Shown here in pieces: positions 54,011-63,458 of a stretch of DNA of 64,000 nt; the first letter of the stretch is position 1; each line of letters opens with the position of its first letter. Under the pieces are notes generated by a model. The model made no database searches. It saw only the letters and a program-made list of their open reading frames with translations, and was not told the DNA's origin. A program made the translations under genes and the position numbers. The stretch is from Halomonas sp. LR3S48 (GTDB taxonomy: Bacteria; Pseudomonadota; Gammaproteobacteria; Pseudomonadales; Halomonadaceae): positions 2,728,001-2,792,000 of the forward strand of contig NZ_CP107009.1 in assembly GCF_025725665.1 (NCBI RefSeq). The letters are read 5' to 3'.

Positions 54011-55135
54011 TCAATAGCTGAAAAAGACCAGCGAATCTCCGCGCTGCTGCATCGGTCCCATGCTGTTCATGACCGCAATCAGCTTGTCGGCGTAAGCCGG
54101 GTCGGTGGCGTAGCCACCCGTCTGTAGCGCCCTGGCAGCCTGCTCGGCATTGCCCGCGGTCGTGACTGCCGCGTAACGGGGATTGTTGCCGATCAACCGC
54201 GCATAGTCGGTGAAGGCTTCTTCGAAGGAGCCGTAGGCGCGGAAGGTATCGACCACTCGTGTGCGCTGGCCATTGATGTACTCATGGGTGACCACGTCGG
54301 TAGTGCGTCCCTGCCAGTTGCTTCCCGCCTTGATGCCGAACAGGTTGTAGCTGTTGCCACCGTCAGCAGTGGCGATCTCGTGGCGCCCCCAGCCGGTTTC
54401 CAGCGCCGCCTGGGCCAGGATCAGTTCGGCCGGCACACCGGTTTTGCGGCTGGCGGCCTGGGCAGGTGCCGAGAGGCGTTCCATGAAGCGCTGCACGTGC
54501 TCGCCTGCGGCTGCATTCGTGCGAGACGCCTGGGGAGCCGCGAGGTTGCCCTGGGCCGACATCGCTGCCTGTGCGGCAGGTGCTGCGTCGGGCAACACGG
54601 CATCGAGCGCCGACATGAAGCCGCCACGCACCGCCTCGAGTTCCTCGAGGAAGCTGGCTGGCGTCGTTATCGCTTCGGCCTCACGCCCAGTCGTATCGTG
54701 CTCATCACCATGCGTTTCCTCTTCGCTCGCCGGTTGCAGGGCATCCTGAAGCACCCTGGGCGTACCGCGAGGAATACCGGCGATGAGTTCGCCGAGTTCC
54801 CGGTCGGCCACACCGGACCGGGAAGGCGAAATGCCCATCTGCCCTTCCAACTGCGCGACGAGATGGTCAGCCAGGCCGATGCCACGCCCGGCCATGGTCT
54901 GAGCCCATTGCTGGTCGAGCATCGACTGGTAGAACTCGCCCTGCTGGCTGTCGAGCAGGCCACCGTCGGGAATGGTGTCGCGCATGCTCTTGAGCATCAT
55001 CTGCAGGAACAGCGCCTCGAACTGCTGGGCGGCGCCGCGCAGGCCGGCCGCGCTATCCTGACGCGCGGTGTGCTTGAGCCGCTCGAGCCCTTGTACATCG
55101 AGGGCGAACTGGCCGGTGGCGTCCTGGATGCTCAT
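54011..55135 (-). CDS. flgJ: Rod cap and peptidoglycan hydrolase FlgJ
   Basis: FlgJ caps the growing rod and opens the cell wall for it. The N-terminal rod-cap domain (about 25-110, QFEALFLQMMLKSMRDTIPDGG) and the C-terminal glucosaminidase-type domain (about 212-370) are joined by an acidic linker. Glu246 in AALETGWGR is at the catalytic position, and NLFGIKAGSNW and ALQTGGYATDP are conserved. The 374-residue length is above E. coli (313). Its start overlaps the flgI stop by one base. Confidence 0.96.
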   Translation of the reverse strand: MSIQDATGQFALDVQGLERLKHTARQDSAAGLRGAAQQFEALFLQMMLKSMRDTIPDGGLLDSQQGEFYQSMLDQQWAQTMAGRGIGLADHLVAQLEGQMGISPSRSGVADRELGELIAGIPRGTPRVLQDALQPASEEETHGDEHDTTGREAEAITTPASFLEELEAVRGGFMSALDAVLPDAAPAAQAAMSAQGNLAAPQASRTNAAAGEHVQRFMERLSAPAQAASRKTGVPAELILAQAALETGWGRHEIATADGGNSYNLFGIKAGSNWQGRTTDVVTHEYINGQRTRVVDTFRAYGSFEEAFTDYARLIGNNPRYAAVTTAGNAEQAARALQTGGYATDPAYADKLIAVMNSMGPMQQRGDSLVFFSY

Positions 55136-56274
55136 CAGATGATCTCCAGGTCGGCGCGCAGCGAGCCGGACGCCTTGAGCGCCTCGAGTATCGCCATCAG
55201 GTCAGAGGGCGTGGCACCAAGCGCATTGAGCGCATTGACGACATCCACCAGGTCGGCCCCCTCGACCACTCGCAGATAAGCGTCCTGCTCCTGAATCTCG
55301 ATTTCGGTATCGGGTACCACCACCGTCTCCCCTTGGCCGAAGGGAGCTGGCTGGCTGACCAGGAAGCGCGGGTCGATCACGATGGAGAGATTGCCATGGG
55401 CGACTGCCGCGCGATGCAGCTTGACCGCACTGTTCATGACCACCGAGCCCGTGCGGGCGTTGAAAATCACCTTGGCCGATGCTTCCGTAGGCGTGACCTG
55501 GATATTTTCCACCTGGGCCATGAAGTTGACACGAGAGTTGGCATTCATCGGCCCGTCGAGTGCGATGACGCGACCGTTCATCGCTGCCGCCACTGGCCGG
55601 CCGAATTCGTTGTTGATGGCATTGACCACGCGCTGCACAGTGCCGAAATCGGACTCCTTCAACTCCAGCTCGAGCAGCCCGCCATTGCTGCCGAGGTCGA
55701 GCGGCACCTCACGCTCGACCATGGCACCACCGGCAATGCGTCCACCTGCCAGCTGGTTGACCTGTACCGAAGCACCTCCCGCCGCCGCCCCGGCCCCCCC
55801 GACCAGAAGATTGCCCTGGGCGATGGCGTAGGTATCGCCGTCGGCGCCTTTCAGCGGCGTCATCAGCAACGTGCCGCCACGCAGGCTGCGAGCGTTACCG
55901 ATCGAGGAGACGTTGACGTCCAGACGCTGCCCCGGACGCGAGAACGGTGGGAGGTCGGCGGTTACCATCACCGCGGCCACGTTGCGCAGCTGCATGTTGG
56001 TGCCCGGCGGCACGGTGATGCCGAGCTGCGAGAGCATATTGGTCAGGCTCTGTCCGGTGAAGGGAGCCTGCATGGTCTGGTCGCCAGTACCGTCGAGACC
56101 GACCACCAGGCCGTAGCCAACCAGTTGGTTGTCGCGTACGCCGGCGAAGCTGGCGATTTCTCGTATCCGCTCGGCCTGTACCGGCAGCGCCAGCATGAAG
56201 AGCCCCAACAGCAGCAGCACTCTCGCCAACACGGTCATATGCCTCATATCCCGGTTCATCCCGATCTGCTTCAT
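55135..56274 (-). CDS. flgI: Flagellar P-ring protein FlgI
   Basis: FlgI forms the periplasmic P ring around the rod. The 379-residue precursor has a signal peptide ending VQA and continues [20 protein letters not shown], with [13 protein letters not shown]. The end, [20 protein letters not shown], is typical. Start codons at 56259 and 56247 are also possible and would shorten the n-region only. Confidence 0.96.
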   Translation of the reverse strand: MKQIGMNRDMRHMTVLARVLLLLGLFMLALPVQAERIREIASFAGVRDNQLVGYGLVVGLDGTGDQTMQAPFTGQSLTNMLSQLGITVPPGTNMQLRNVAAVMVTADLPPFSRPGQRLDVNVSSIGNARSLRGGTLLMTPLKGADGDTYAIAQGNLLVGGAGAAAGGASVQVNQLAGGRIAGGAMVEREVPLDLGSNGGLLELELKESDFGTVQRVVNAINNEFGRPVAAAMNGRVIALDGPMNANSRVNFMAQVENIQVTPTEASAKVIFNARTGSVVMNSAVKLHRAAVAHGNLSIVIDPRFLVSQPAPFGQGETVVVPDTEIEIQEQDAYLRVVEGADLVDVVNALNALGATPSDLMAILEALKASGSLRADLEII

Positions 56275-56296
56275 TGTTCGCCCCCGTGCGCTTCCA

Positions 56297-56989
56297 TCAG
56301 AAAGGCGAAATGTTCAGGAAGAAGCGCTGCATCCAGCCCATGTACTGCGCCTCGTTGATGTAACCATTGCCAACGTACTCGATACGGGCGTCGGCCACGG
56401 CCGTGGAGGGCACCGTATTCTGGCCGGTGATGGTGCGCGGGTTGACCACACCGGAGAAGCGGATGAATTCGACGCCCTGGTTGATCGCGATCTGCTTCTC
56501 GCCACGCACGCGCAGGTTGCCGTTGTGCATCACCTCGAGTACCGAGACGGTAATGGTGCCAGTGAAGCTGTTGTTGGCCTGGGAGCCGCCACCGCCCGAG
56601 AAGTCGCTCTCGCCCGAGAGCTCGAAACCGTACTCGGCCAGGCGCTCCAGGGCATCGGGCATTCCGGCCAGATCGAGGCCGGCCGACCCATTGCGATCCA
56701 TGTTCGAACGCGCGTTCTTACTGGCACTGACCTGTTCATCGAGCACGATGGTCAGGATATCGCCGACCATGCGCGGGCGGCGGTCCTCGAACAGCGGCTG
56801 GACCCCGCGATGCGCCTGGTAGATGGAGCCATTGGCCATCCGCGGCGGCGGCTCGACGATGTTGATCTGCTCCTGCTCACCCACCACCGAGGCACGCGGC
56901 ACCTGGGCACAACCGCCCAGAGCCAGCATTACGATAGCTAGGATCGCCGTGATCACTCTCCACCCCGAGTTAAAACCCGTACCTTTCAT
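56297..56989 (-). CDS. flgH: Flagellar L-ring lipoprotein FlgH
   Basis: FlgH makes the L ring in the outer membrane. The 230-residue precursor has a lipobox LALGGC, with Cys27 as the lipidation site. Conserved parts include [18 protein letters not shown] and the C-terminal [20 protein letters not shown]. It lies between flgG and flgI as usual. Confidence 0.97.
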   Translation of the reverse strand: MKGTGFNSGWRVITAILAIVMLALGGCAQVPRASVVGEQEQINIVEPPPRMANGSIYQAHRGVQPLFEDRRPRMVGDILTIVLDEQVSASKNARSNMDRNGSAGLDLAGMPDALERLAEYGFELSGESDFSGGGGSQANNSFTGTITVSVLEVMHNGNLRVRGEKQIAINQGVEFIRFSGVVNPRTITGQNTVPSTAVADARIEYVGNGYINEAQYMGWMQRFFLNISPF

Positions 56990-57043
56990 TCTTACTCGCT
57001 TCCGGCCGAACGCTTCAGGCCAAGATGTTTCATTGAACGTCGA

Positions 57044-57826
57044 TCACAGCTGGCTCAGGCGCGCCAGCATCTCGTCACTGGTCTGCACGGCACGGCTGTT
57101 GATCTCATAGGCCCGCTGGGTCTGGATCATGCTGACCATCTCCTCCACCACGTTGACGTTGGAGGTTTCCACATAACCCTGGAAGAGCCTGCCGGCGCCA
57201 TTCATGCCCGGCATGGCCTCGTTACGCGGACCGGAAGAGGTGGTTTCCCGGTAGAGGTTGCCACCGATACTCTCCAGTCCTGTCGCGTTGACGAAGGTCG
57301 AGACGGTGATCTGCCCCACTTCCAGCGCCTGGTTGACGCCGGGCTGGGTCACCGAGACGATGCCGTCCTCACCGATGGAGATCGACAGTGCGTTGTCGGG
57401 GATGATGATGGCCGGCTCGAGCGGATAGCCGTTGGCGTTCACCATCTGGCCATTCTCGTTGAGCTGGAAGCTGCCATCGCGGGTGTAGGCAGTGGAACCG
57501 TCCGGCATCAGCACCTGGAAGAAGCCGTTACCGTTGATTGCCAGGTCACGCGAGTTCTCGGTCTGCTCGAGCCCACCCTGGCTGTGCAGGCGCTCGGTGG
57601 CTACCGGGCGCACGCCGGTGCCGACCTGCATGCCCGAAGGCAGCCGGTTCTGCACGTCGTTCTGCGCGCCGGGCTGACGCAGGTTCTGATAGAGAAGATC
57701 CTCGAACACCGCGCGCGAGCGCTTGAAACCATTGGTACTGACGTTGGCCAGGTTGTTGGAGATGACATCCAGCTTGACCTGCTGGGATTCCAGACCGGTC
57801 TTGGCCGTCCATAGTGACTTGATCAT
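57044..57826 (-). CDS. flgG: Distal rod protein FlgG
   Basis: FlgG builds the distal rod. At 260 residues it has the exact family length, with [24 protein letters not shown] near the start and [20 protein letters not shown] at the end. The gene follows flgF by 28 bp. Confidence 0.98.
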   Translation of the reverse strand: MIKSLWTAKTGLESQQVKLDVISNNLANVSTNGFKRSRAVFEDLLYQNLRQPGAQNDVQNRLPSGMQVGTGVRPVATERLHSQGGLEQTENSRDLAINGNGFFQVLMPDGSTAYTRDGSFQLNENGQMVNANGYPLEPAIIIPDNALSISIGEDGIVSVTQPGVNQALEVGQITVSTFVNATGLESIGGNLYRETTSSGPRNEAMPGMNGAGRLFQGYVETSNVNVVEEMVSMIQTQRAYEINSRAVQTSDEMLARLSQL

Positions 57827-57854
57827 GATACTTTTTCCTCGACCCTACGGGCCA

Positions 57855-58610
57855 TCAGCCCTGGATGGAAAGCAGGTTGTTGGCCCGCTGGGCATTTTCG
57901 TCGGCGGTGCTGATCGCTTTCATCTGCATTTCGTAACGCCTGGCCACGTCGATCATGGCGACCATGGCCTCCACCGCGCTGACGTTGCTGCCTTCCAGCG
58001 AACCACTGACAAGACGGGCTTCGTCGTCGCCTTCCAGCGCCGCGATTTCGCCCTCGGCATTGGGTGGCATACGGAACAGGCCGTCCTCACCGCGCAGCAG
58101 GTTCCGCTCTGGCGAGACCAGCTTGAGGCGGCCCACGTCGACCAAGGCCTCGGGGCCCTCCCCTTCGCCAATGGCGCTGAGGGTTCCGTCGGCACCGATG
58201 GAGACGCTCGAGCCAAGCGGCACGACGATGGGACCGCCGTCGCCGATGACAGGGCGACCCACCACGGTGACCAGGCCGTTGCCGTCTACCTGGAGATCAC
58301 CGCGGCGAGTATAGGCCTCGGTCCCGTCGTCCGCCTGCACGGCGAGCCAGGCGTCGCCTTCCAGCGCCACGTCCAGCTCGCGTCCGGTATGGGTGATCGG
58401 CCCCGGGCTGAAGTCGCTACCCGGGGTGGTCGCCGCGACTGAAACGCGGGTTGGTAGCATACCGTCGCCCTGTACCGGCACGGCGCGCATGGCATGCAAC
58501 TGGGCACGAAAGCCGCTGGTTGAGACGTTGGCCAGGTTGTGGCTGACCACCGACTGCTGGTCCATGCTCTGCTTGGCCCCGCTCATGGCGGTATAAAGGA
58601 TGCGGTCCAT
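57855..58610 (-). CDS. flgF: Proximal rod protein FlgF
   Basis: FlgF is a 251-residue proximal rod subunit. It starts MDRILYTAMSGAKQSMDQQ with NLANVSTSGFRAQ, and ends VEAMVAMIDVARRYEMQMKA. It is the expected neighbour of flgE and flgG. Confidence 0.97.
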   Translation of the reverse strand: MDRILYTAMSGAKQSMDQQSVVSHNLANVSTSGFRAQLHAMRAVPVQGDGMLPTRVSVAATTPGSDFSPGPITHTGRELDVALEGDAWLAVQADDGTEAYTRRGDLQVDGNGLVTVVGRPVIGDGGPIVVPLGSSVSIGADGTLSAIGEGEGPEALVDVGRLKLVSPERNLLRGEDGLFRMPPNAEGEIAALEGDDEARLVSGSLEGSNVSAVEAMVAMIDVARRYEMQMKAISTADENAQRANNLLSIQG

Positions 58611-58624
58611 GACTCGGCTCCCCT

Positions 58625-58643
58625 AGCGCTTGGTATAAGCGCT
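58625..58643. other. Intercistronic hairpin between flgE and flgF
   Basis: A perfect 7-bp stem (AGCGCTT/AAGCGCT) with a five-base loop abuts the flgE stop codon. No T run follows, so it is more likely an mRNA-stabilising or attenuating element than a full terminator. Confidence 0.5.
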
Positions 58644-59875
58644 TAGCGCAGGTTGATCGCGGTTTGCAGGAGTTCGTCCTGGGTCTTGATAGTCTGCGAG
58701 TTGGCCTGGTAGGCCCGCTGCGCCACGATCATGCTGACCAGCTCACGCGCCATGTCGACGTTGGAGGTCTCGACCGCACCGGAGACGACTCCGCCCAGCA
58801 AGCCGGTACCCGGAGCACCGATCAGTTCCTGGCCCGATTCGTTGGAAGCCCGCCAGACGTTGTCGCCGGCCGGCGTCAAGCCCTCGGGATTGCGGAAGCT
58901 GGCCAGGGCGATTTGACCGGCGGGGCGCGACTCCTCGTTGGAGTAGTTGCGCATGATGGTGCCATCGTCGTTGATGGTAATGCCCACCAAGGTGCCGGAG
59001 GTGTAGCCGTTCTGGGTCAGGCTACTGACGGTAGAGGTATTGCCGAACTGAGTGGTGCCGGCCAGATTGAGATCGAAGGTCAGATCATCCGGCCCGCCAC
59101 CGAGATAAGTTGCCGAGTCGAACGTGACCCCCAAGGTACCGTTCGCAGGAGTGATCAACTGACCGTTGGCATTGAACTCGAGATTGAACTCTTCGGGGTT
59201 GGCGCCATTCATCAGGGCCTGGCCATCCAGAGTCATCTTGGCAGTCCACTGGTTGGCACCGGCCTTCTCGTAATAGACGGTGATATTGCGCGGGTTACCC
59301 AGTGAATCGTAGATAGTGAAGTTGTTGGAGTAGTGGTAGTCGATCATGTCACCACCTGCGGTCTCGACCGTGCTGAGGTCATCACCGATTACCTTGCGCG
59401 CGTCCAGGTTGATGGTGGTGCCGACACGAGTAGTAGCACTCGCAGCCAGTTCCTCAGCCGAGACGTTCAGCGGCACCGGCTGGCCACCCACCTGCACCTG
59501 GCCGGCGGCATTGAGGCCGTAGCCCATGATCCGGAAGCCCTGAGCATTGATCAGGTTGCCGTCGGAGGTCATCGAGAGCTGGCCGTTGCGCGAGTAGACC
59601 ACCTCACCGCTGCTGTCCATGAAGCGGAAGAAGCCGTTACCGGCTACCGCCAGGTCCAGGTTACGGTTGGTGGATTCGATATTGCCCTCGCTGAAGTTCT
59701 GCAGCACGGCGGATACCCGCGTGCCCAGCCCCACCTTTGAGTTGGCGAACACGTCGGAGAATTGGACGTTGGAGCCCTTGAACCCTACGGTCTGGGAGTT
59801 GGCAATGTTGTTGCCGATCGCGCCCAGCTTTTGAGCCTGGGAGTTCAGGCCGCTCAATGCTTGTGAAAAACTCAT
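58643..59875 (-). CDS. flgE: Flagellar hook protein FlgE
   Basis: FlgE is the hook subunit. The 410-residue protein starts MSFSQALSGLNSQAQKLGAI with NNIANSQTVGFKGS, and ends ELVSMIVAQRAYQANSQTIK. The length fits the family. It follows flgD by 82 bp. Confidence 0.98.
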   Translation of the reverse strand: MSFSQALSGLNSQAQKLGAIGNNIANSQTVGFKGSNVQFSDVFANSKVGLGTRVSAVLQNFSEGNIESTNRNLDLAVAGNGFFRFMDSSGEVVYSRNGQLSMTSDGNLINAQGFRIMGYGLNAAGQVQVGGQPVPLNVSAEELAASATTRVGTTINLDARKVIGDDLSTVETAGGDMIDYHYSNNFTIYDSLGNPRNITVYYEKAGANQWTAKMTLDGQALMNGANPEEFNLEFNANGQLITPANGTLGVTFDSATYLGGGPDDLTFDLNLAGTTQFGNTSTVSSLTQNGYTSGTLVGITINDDGTIMRNYSNEESRPAGQIALASFRNPEGLTPAGDNVWRASNESGQELIGAPGTGLLGGVVSGAVETSNVDMARELVSMIVAQRAYQANSQTIKTQDELLQTAINLR

Positions 59876-59957
59876 TTTTCGTTCCTCTGCCTACCGCTGA
59901 AAGTGCCGCTATGCGCGGTTCTTTTATGCTGCGTATGCTGTATCAATGGATGAAGAG

Positions 59958-60650
59958 TCAAAGAATCTGTTTGACCTGATCGAGGCCGACCTGGCCATAG
60001 ACGGCACCCAGGTCCAGCTTCACTCCCCCGTTCTGGCCCGGGGGCGTTACCCCACCGACCACGGCGTAGTTGAGCGTGGTGCCATTCACCGTCTTGTCGC
60101 CACTGGTGGCTTCGACGCGCACGCGATAGGAGCCCGAGGCGGCTGCCTCGCCCTCGCTGGTACGGCCATCCCAGGTGAACGACTCCACTCCCGCCTTGGC
60201 CGGCCCAATGTCGTAGCGGTTGATCACCTGCCCACTGGCATTGGTGATCACTACTCTCACGTTGTCGGCCGACTGGGGCAGCTCGATGCCGAACGGTGTA
60301 GTGTGCAGCTCACCCTCCTCGCCATGCTCTAGCAGCACTCGATCTCCAGGGACCAGCACCCCCTTGCCGATCAAGCCGGTGGCCTGCAGTGTCTGGCCAG
60401 CATTCATCTGGTCGGTGATGCCGCTCAAGGTCTTGTTGAGATCCTCGATGCCGCTGACGGTATTGATCTGCGCCAGCTGGCTGGTCATCTCATGGTTGTC
60501 CATGGGCTCGAGGGGATCCTGATGCTTCATCTGGGCAATCAACAGGGTCATGAAGTTGTTGCGCAAGTCAGCGGACTGGCTGGCATCGCGAGCGGCTGGG
60601 CCACCCTGGTTCAGGCGCGTGACGACATTCGCATCGATGGTATTGGACAT
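59958..60650 (-). CDS. flgD: Hook assembly protein FlgD
   Basis: FlgD is the cap on the growing hook. The 230-residue protein has the conserved NNFMTLLIAQMKHQDPLEPM with the MTSQLAQINTV segment, then the FlgD Ig-like/Tudor region (YDIGPAKAGVESFTWDGRTS). It is followed closely by flgE and preceded by flgC with 5 bp between. Confidence 0.97.
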   Translation of the reverse strand: MSNTIDANVVTRLNQGGPAARDASQSADLRNNFMTLLIAQMKHQDPLEPMDNHEMTSQLAQINTVSGIEDLNKTLSGITDQMNAGQTLQATGLIGKGVLVPGDRVLLEHGEEGELHTTPFGIELPQSADNVRVVITNASGQVINRYDIGPAKAGVESFTWDGRTSEGEAAASGSYRVRVEATSGDKTVNGTTLNYAVVGGVTPPGQNGGVKLDLGAVYGQVGLDQVKQIL

Positions 60651-60655
60651 GACGA

Positions 60656-61063
60656 TCAGCCCTCGCCCAGCGTGAGTGTCTTGAGCATCATCTGCTTGCT
60701 CGTGTTCATGACCTCGACGTTGGCCTGGTAGGAGCGCGAGGCAGAAATCATGTTGACCATTTCATGCACCGGCTCGACGTTGGGCATCGACACATAGCCT
60801 TCTTCGTTGGCCAGCGGATGCTCGGGGCGGTACTCCATGCGCAGTGGCGAGGGGTCCTCGACCACTTCACGCACGCCGACACCGCCAATGCCTTGCCCAC
60901 CTTGCAGGCGCGACTCGAACACAACTTGTTTGGCCCGGTAGGCCTCGCCGTCAGGCCCGGCAACGCTGTCGGCGTTGGCCAGGTTGCTGGCGGTGACGTT
61001 CATACGCTGCGACTGGGCGCTCATGGCCGAGCCGGCGATATCGAACACGGAAAACATCGACAT
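60656..61063 (-). CDS. flgC: Proximal rod protein FlgC
   Basis: FlgC, 135 residues, is a proximal rod subunit. It begins [20 protein letters not shown] with ASNLANADS, and ends [20 protein letters not shown]. Confidence 0.97.
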   Translation of the reverse strand: MSMFSVFDIAGSAMSAQSQRMNVTASNLANADSVAGPDGEAYRAKQVVFESRLQGGQGIGGVGVREVVEDPSPLRMEYRPEHPLANEEGYVSMPNVEPVHEMVNMISASRSYQANVEVMNTSKQMMLKTLTLGEG

Positions 61064-61094
61064 GGTAAGATCTCTCTTCGTCTGATCCGGTCTG

Positions 61095-61508
61095 TTATTC
61101 CGGCTGCATGGCGTTCTTCAGCCCCTGGATGCGGCTGTTCATGAGGGTCAGGGCCGCCTGGTAGCGCACCGTGTTATCGGCGAACTGGGTCCGCTCGCGG
61201 TCCATGTCCACGGTATTGCCATCCAGACTCGGCTGGTCGGGAATGCGATAGAGCAGCTCGTGCCTGGGCGTCGCCACGGCACGGCCCGACAGGTGCCCTT
61301 CGGCGGTGCGCGCCAGCGACAGACCACCGCCCGCCGAACGCCCCTGTTCGACCGCCTTCTTCAGTTCACTGGCGAAATCGATGTCGCGCGCCTTGTAGTT
61401 CGGCGTATCGGCGTTGGCGATATTGCTCGCCAGGACCTGGTGGCGCTGCTGACGCAGGCCCAGCGCCTGCTGATGGTAATTAAAGGCGGCCTCGAGCTGG
61501 TCGATCAT
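61095..61508 (-). CDS. flgB: Proximal rod protein FlgB
   Basis: FlgB, 137 residues from the ATG at 61506-61508 ([17 protein letters not shown]), has [20 protein letters not shown] and ends [14 protein letters not shown]. The frame stays open 38 codons further upstream, but those have no family similarity and would run into the shared flgA promoter region. It leads the flgB-J operon. Confidence 0.96.
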   Translation of the reverse strand: MIDQLEAAFNYHQQALGLRQQRHQVLASNIANADTPNYKARDIDFASELKKAVEQGRSAGGGLSLARTAEGHLSGRAVATPRHELLYRIPDQPSLDGNTVDMDRERTQFADNTVRYQAALTLMNSRIQGLKNAMQPE

Positions 61509-61692
61509 GCCGGCACTCCCCCGTACGAACCCAGTGGATGACATGCGGAACTTCTTGAGGTTGAAGAATAGCCACGCCACTGTCATTTCAATGGCAGGAA
61601 CAGGCCCGTTTTCCTCGTTCATTTCCGCTGTTTCACTCCGGAGGAGCCAGCTAGAATCCAGCCATTACTCTCATGCCGGACGGCCTTGCCCC
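61509..61692. promoter_or_regulatory. Divergent flgB / flgA promoter region
   Basis: This 184-bp divergent region should hold the class II promoters of flgB-J and flgA. It has no FliA-type match. An AATAGC element near 61567 is like the one in the fliE/fliF region and resembles half an FlhDC box, but the evidence is thin. Confidence 0.45.
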
Positions 61693-62382
61693 ATGCGCCT
61701 GACCCGCTTTGCCCTGCTGCTCTCGCTATCGATGCTCGGTTTCATGACGATCGCGACAGCCTCGGCCGACGACACCGAACTACTGCAGACAGTGCACGGC
61801 TTCCTGCATGAGGAAGCTCGGGCCTTGGGCGACGAACTCGTCATCGAACTGCACCCGCCCTCCGCCAGGTTACCGGCCTGTGAATTCCCCGAGCCGTTCC
61901 TCACGCGCCCGGGAGAAGTCCCTCTGGGGCGTGTTTCCGTGGGCGTACGCTGCGGCACCGACGGCCGCCAGGTACGTTACCTGCAAGCAGAAGTTGGCGT
62001 GGTGGGTGAATATCCGGTGCTCGCCGCCCCGCTGTCGACGGGTGAGGCCGTACGCCGCGACCACCTGGAGATGCGATCGGGAAATCTTGCCGACTTGCCG
62101 AACCGCACCTTGCTCGATATCGATGAGATCGTCGGTCAGGTGGCGACACGCCCACTCGCTCCCGGCCAGCCTCTGCAGGCCCACCAGTTTCGCAGCCTGC
62201 CGCTGGTGGAGAGAAACCAGCGTGTCGTGGTCGAAGCCAGAGGGTCGTCGTTCCGTGTATCCCGTGAGGGTCAGGCCCTGGAGCCTGGGGCCTTGGGCGA
62301 CCGCATAAGGGTTCGCTTCGATAGCCGCGAGGTTGTGACCGCCGAGGTAGTCGGAGAGGGCACCCTTGCCGTAGACTTCTGA
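61693..62382 (+). CDS. flgA: P-ring assembly chaperone FlgA
   Basis: FlgA is the periplasmic chaperone for FlgI. From the ATG at 61693 it has 229 residues with a signal peptide ending ATASA (about residue 25). Two conserved Cys (PACEF, VRCGTD) and a C-terminal SAF domain (VLAAPLSTGEAVRRDHLEMR, ERNQRVVVEARGSSFRVSREG) follow. An open frame upstream without family similarity was discarded. Confidence 0.95.
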   Translation: MRLTRFALLLSLSMLGFMTIATASADDTELLQTVHGFLHEEARALGDELVIELHPPSARLPACEFPEPFLTRPGEVPLGRVSVGVRCGTDGRQVRYLQAEVGVVGEYPVLAAPLSTGEAVRRDHLEMRSGNLADLPNRTLLDIDEIVGQVATRPLAPGQPLQAHQFRSLPLVERNQRVVVEARGSSFRVSREGQALEPGALGDRIRVRFDSREVVTAEVVGEGTLAVDF

Positions 62383-62461
62383 AACCGACCGCAACAAGCT
62401 GACGAGTGCGTCCGACAAGCAAAGGCATGTCCGCCCGGGAAACTTATGCCGAAAAAAGGCC

Positions 62462-62488
62462 TAAAGTTATCCAGCGCGTTGCCGATAG
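62462..62488 (+). promoter_or_regulatory. FliA (sigma-28) promoter for flgMN
   Basis: TAAAGTTA, 11 bases, then GCCGATAG on the plus strand. It gives FliA control of its own anti-sigma factor, as in Salmonella. Confidence 0.88.
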
Positions 62489-62521
62489 CAGAGGAAAGCA
62501 TTCGGTCATGAGGCCATTATC

Positions 62522-62803
62522 GTGAAAATCAACAACCAGAACCCCCTGACTCGCCCGGCCCAGACGACGCCGCGCGAGGAGACTCAGCCAGTCAAGGGCG
62601 CCTCTCCTGCGGGACAGCAGGAGCCCGGCCCGTCGGCCGCCACCCATCTCAGCCAGAAGGCTGCCGATACCTCACGTGACGTCGACATGGCGCGGGTCGA
62701 GGAGATTCGCGAGGCCATTCGCGATGGGCGGCTGGAAATTCGTGCCGACCGCATCGCCGACGCCCTGATCGAATCCCTGGCAGCGGAGAGCCGCGGGGAA
62801 TGA
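62522..62803 (+). CDS. flgM: Anti-sigma-28 factor FlgM
   Basis: FlgM holds FliA inactive until it is exported through the finished hook. The 93-residue protein has the usual disordered N-terminal half and C-terminal FliA-binding helices (RVEEIREAIRDGRLEIRADR, IADALIESL). The start is a GTG at 62522. It overlaps flgN by four bases. Confidence 0.96.
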   Translation: MKINNQNPLTRPAQTTPREETQPVKGASPAGQQEPGPSAATHLSQKAADTSRDVDMARVEEIREAIRDGRLEIRADRIADALIESLAAESRGE

Positions 62804-63249
62804 GCCTGACGAAGCTTCTTCAGGAACAGCAGCAGCGCCTGGGCGGCGTCATTGAACTGCTTCAGCAGGAACGCTCCGTGCTGGCCGAGGCACGAATCGA
62901 CGGCAACGCGCTCGGCGAGATCGCCGAACGCAAACAGACGCTGCTGGCGAAGCTCGAGGCCAGCGAAACGCTGCGCCAAGGCGTACAGCAGCGTCTGGGC
63001 TATGCCAATGGGGCGGAAGGCGCTCGCCAGGCGGCAGCCGATGCCGGCTGCGAGCGCGCCTGGACACACACGCTGGAGCTGACCCGTGAAGCCCAGCGCC
63101 TCAATACGCTGAACGGAAAACTGGTGGAACTGCGCATGGAGCAGAACACCCGCCTTCTGACGTTCATGCATCAGGCCGCCGAGAAGACCGTATATCGCGC
63201 CAGTGGGCGTGTTGCCGCCCAATCGGGACGCATCAACGCTTCTGTCTAG
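62800..63249 (+). CDS. flgN: FlgK/FlgL export chaperone FlgN
   Basis: FlgN, 149 residues, is a helical chaperone for the junction proteins FlgK and FlgL. ERSVLAEARIDGNALGEIAERKQ and LNTLNGKLVELRMEQNTRLL fit the family. Its ATGA start overlaps the flgM stop. Confidence 0.94.
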   Translation: MSLTKLLQEQQQRLGGVIELLQQERSVLAEARIDGNALGEIAERKQTLLAKLEASETLRQGVQQRLGYANGAEGARQAAADAGCERAWTHTLELTREAQRLNTLNGKLVELRMEQNTRLLTFMHQAAEKTVYRASGRVAAQSGRINASV

Positions 63250-63424
63250 TACCGCCCCCAGCACTCCGCCTCTTCTCTTGTTTTTTCGCTTCCCTGTCTA
63301 TCGGGCGGGAAATCAACGCCTCTGGCCTTTGCACATCGCTGGCGGTAATTTTCACGCCGTGTGCCGATCGCTCAAGCTCCCCTGCTGCAACCAGAAACTC
63401 CTCGTATAGTAGCTTGCCATTCAT
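63233..63424 (-). CDS. Possible small protein of unknown function
   Basis: This 63-residue frame begins MNGKLLYEEFLVAAGELERS and ends in a very basic tail (REAKKQEKRR). The first half reads like a real protein, but I do not recognise it. It has no clear ribosome site, overlaps the 3' end of flgN on the opposite strand by 17 bp, and could be chance. It would lie downstream of the diguanylate cyclase gene on the same strand. Confidence 0.3.
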   Translation of the reverse strand: MNGKLLYEEFLVAAGELERSAHGVKITASDVQRPEALISRPIDREAKKQEKRRSAGGGTRQKR

Positions 63425-63458
63425 CTAGGCAAGCGCAATATCGACTGACTGTGAGCCT

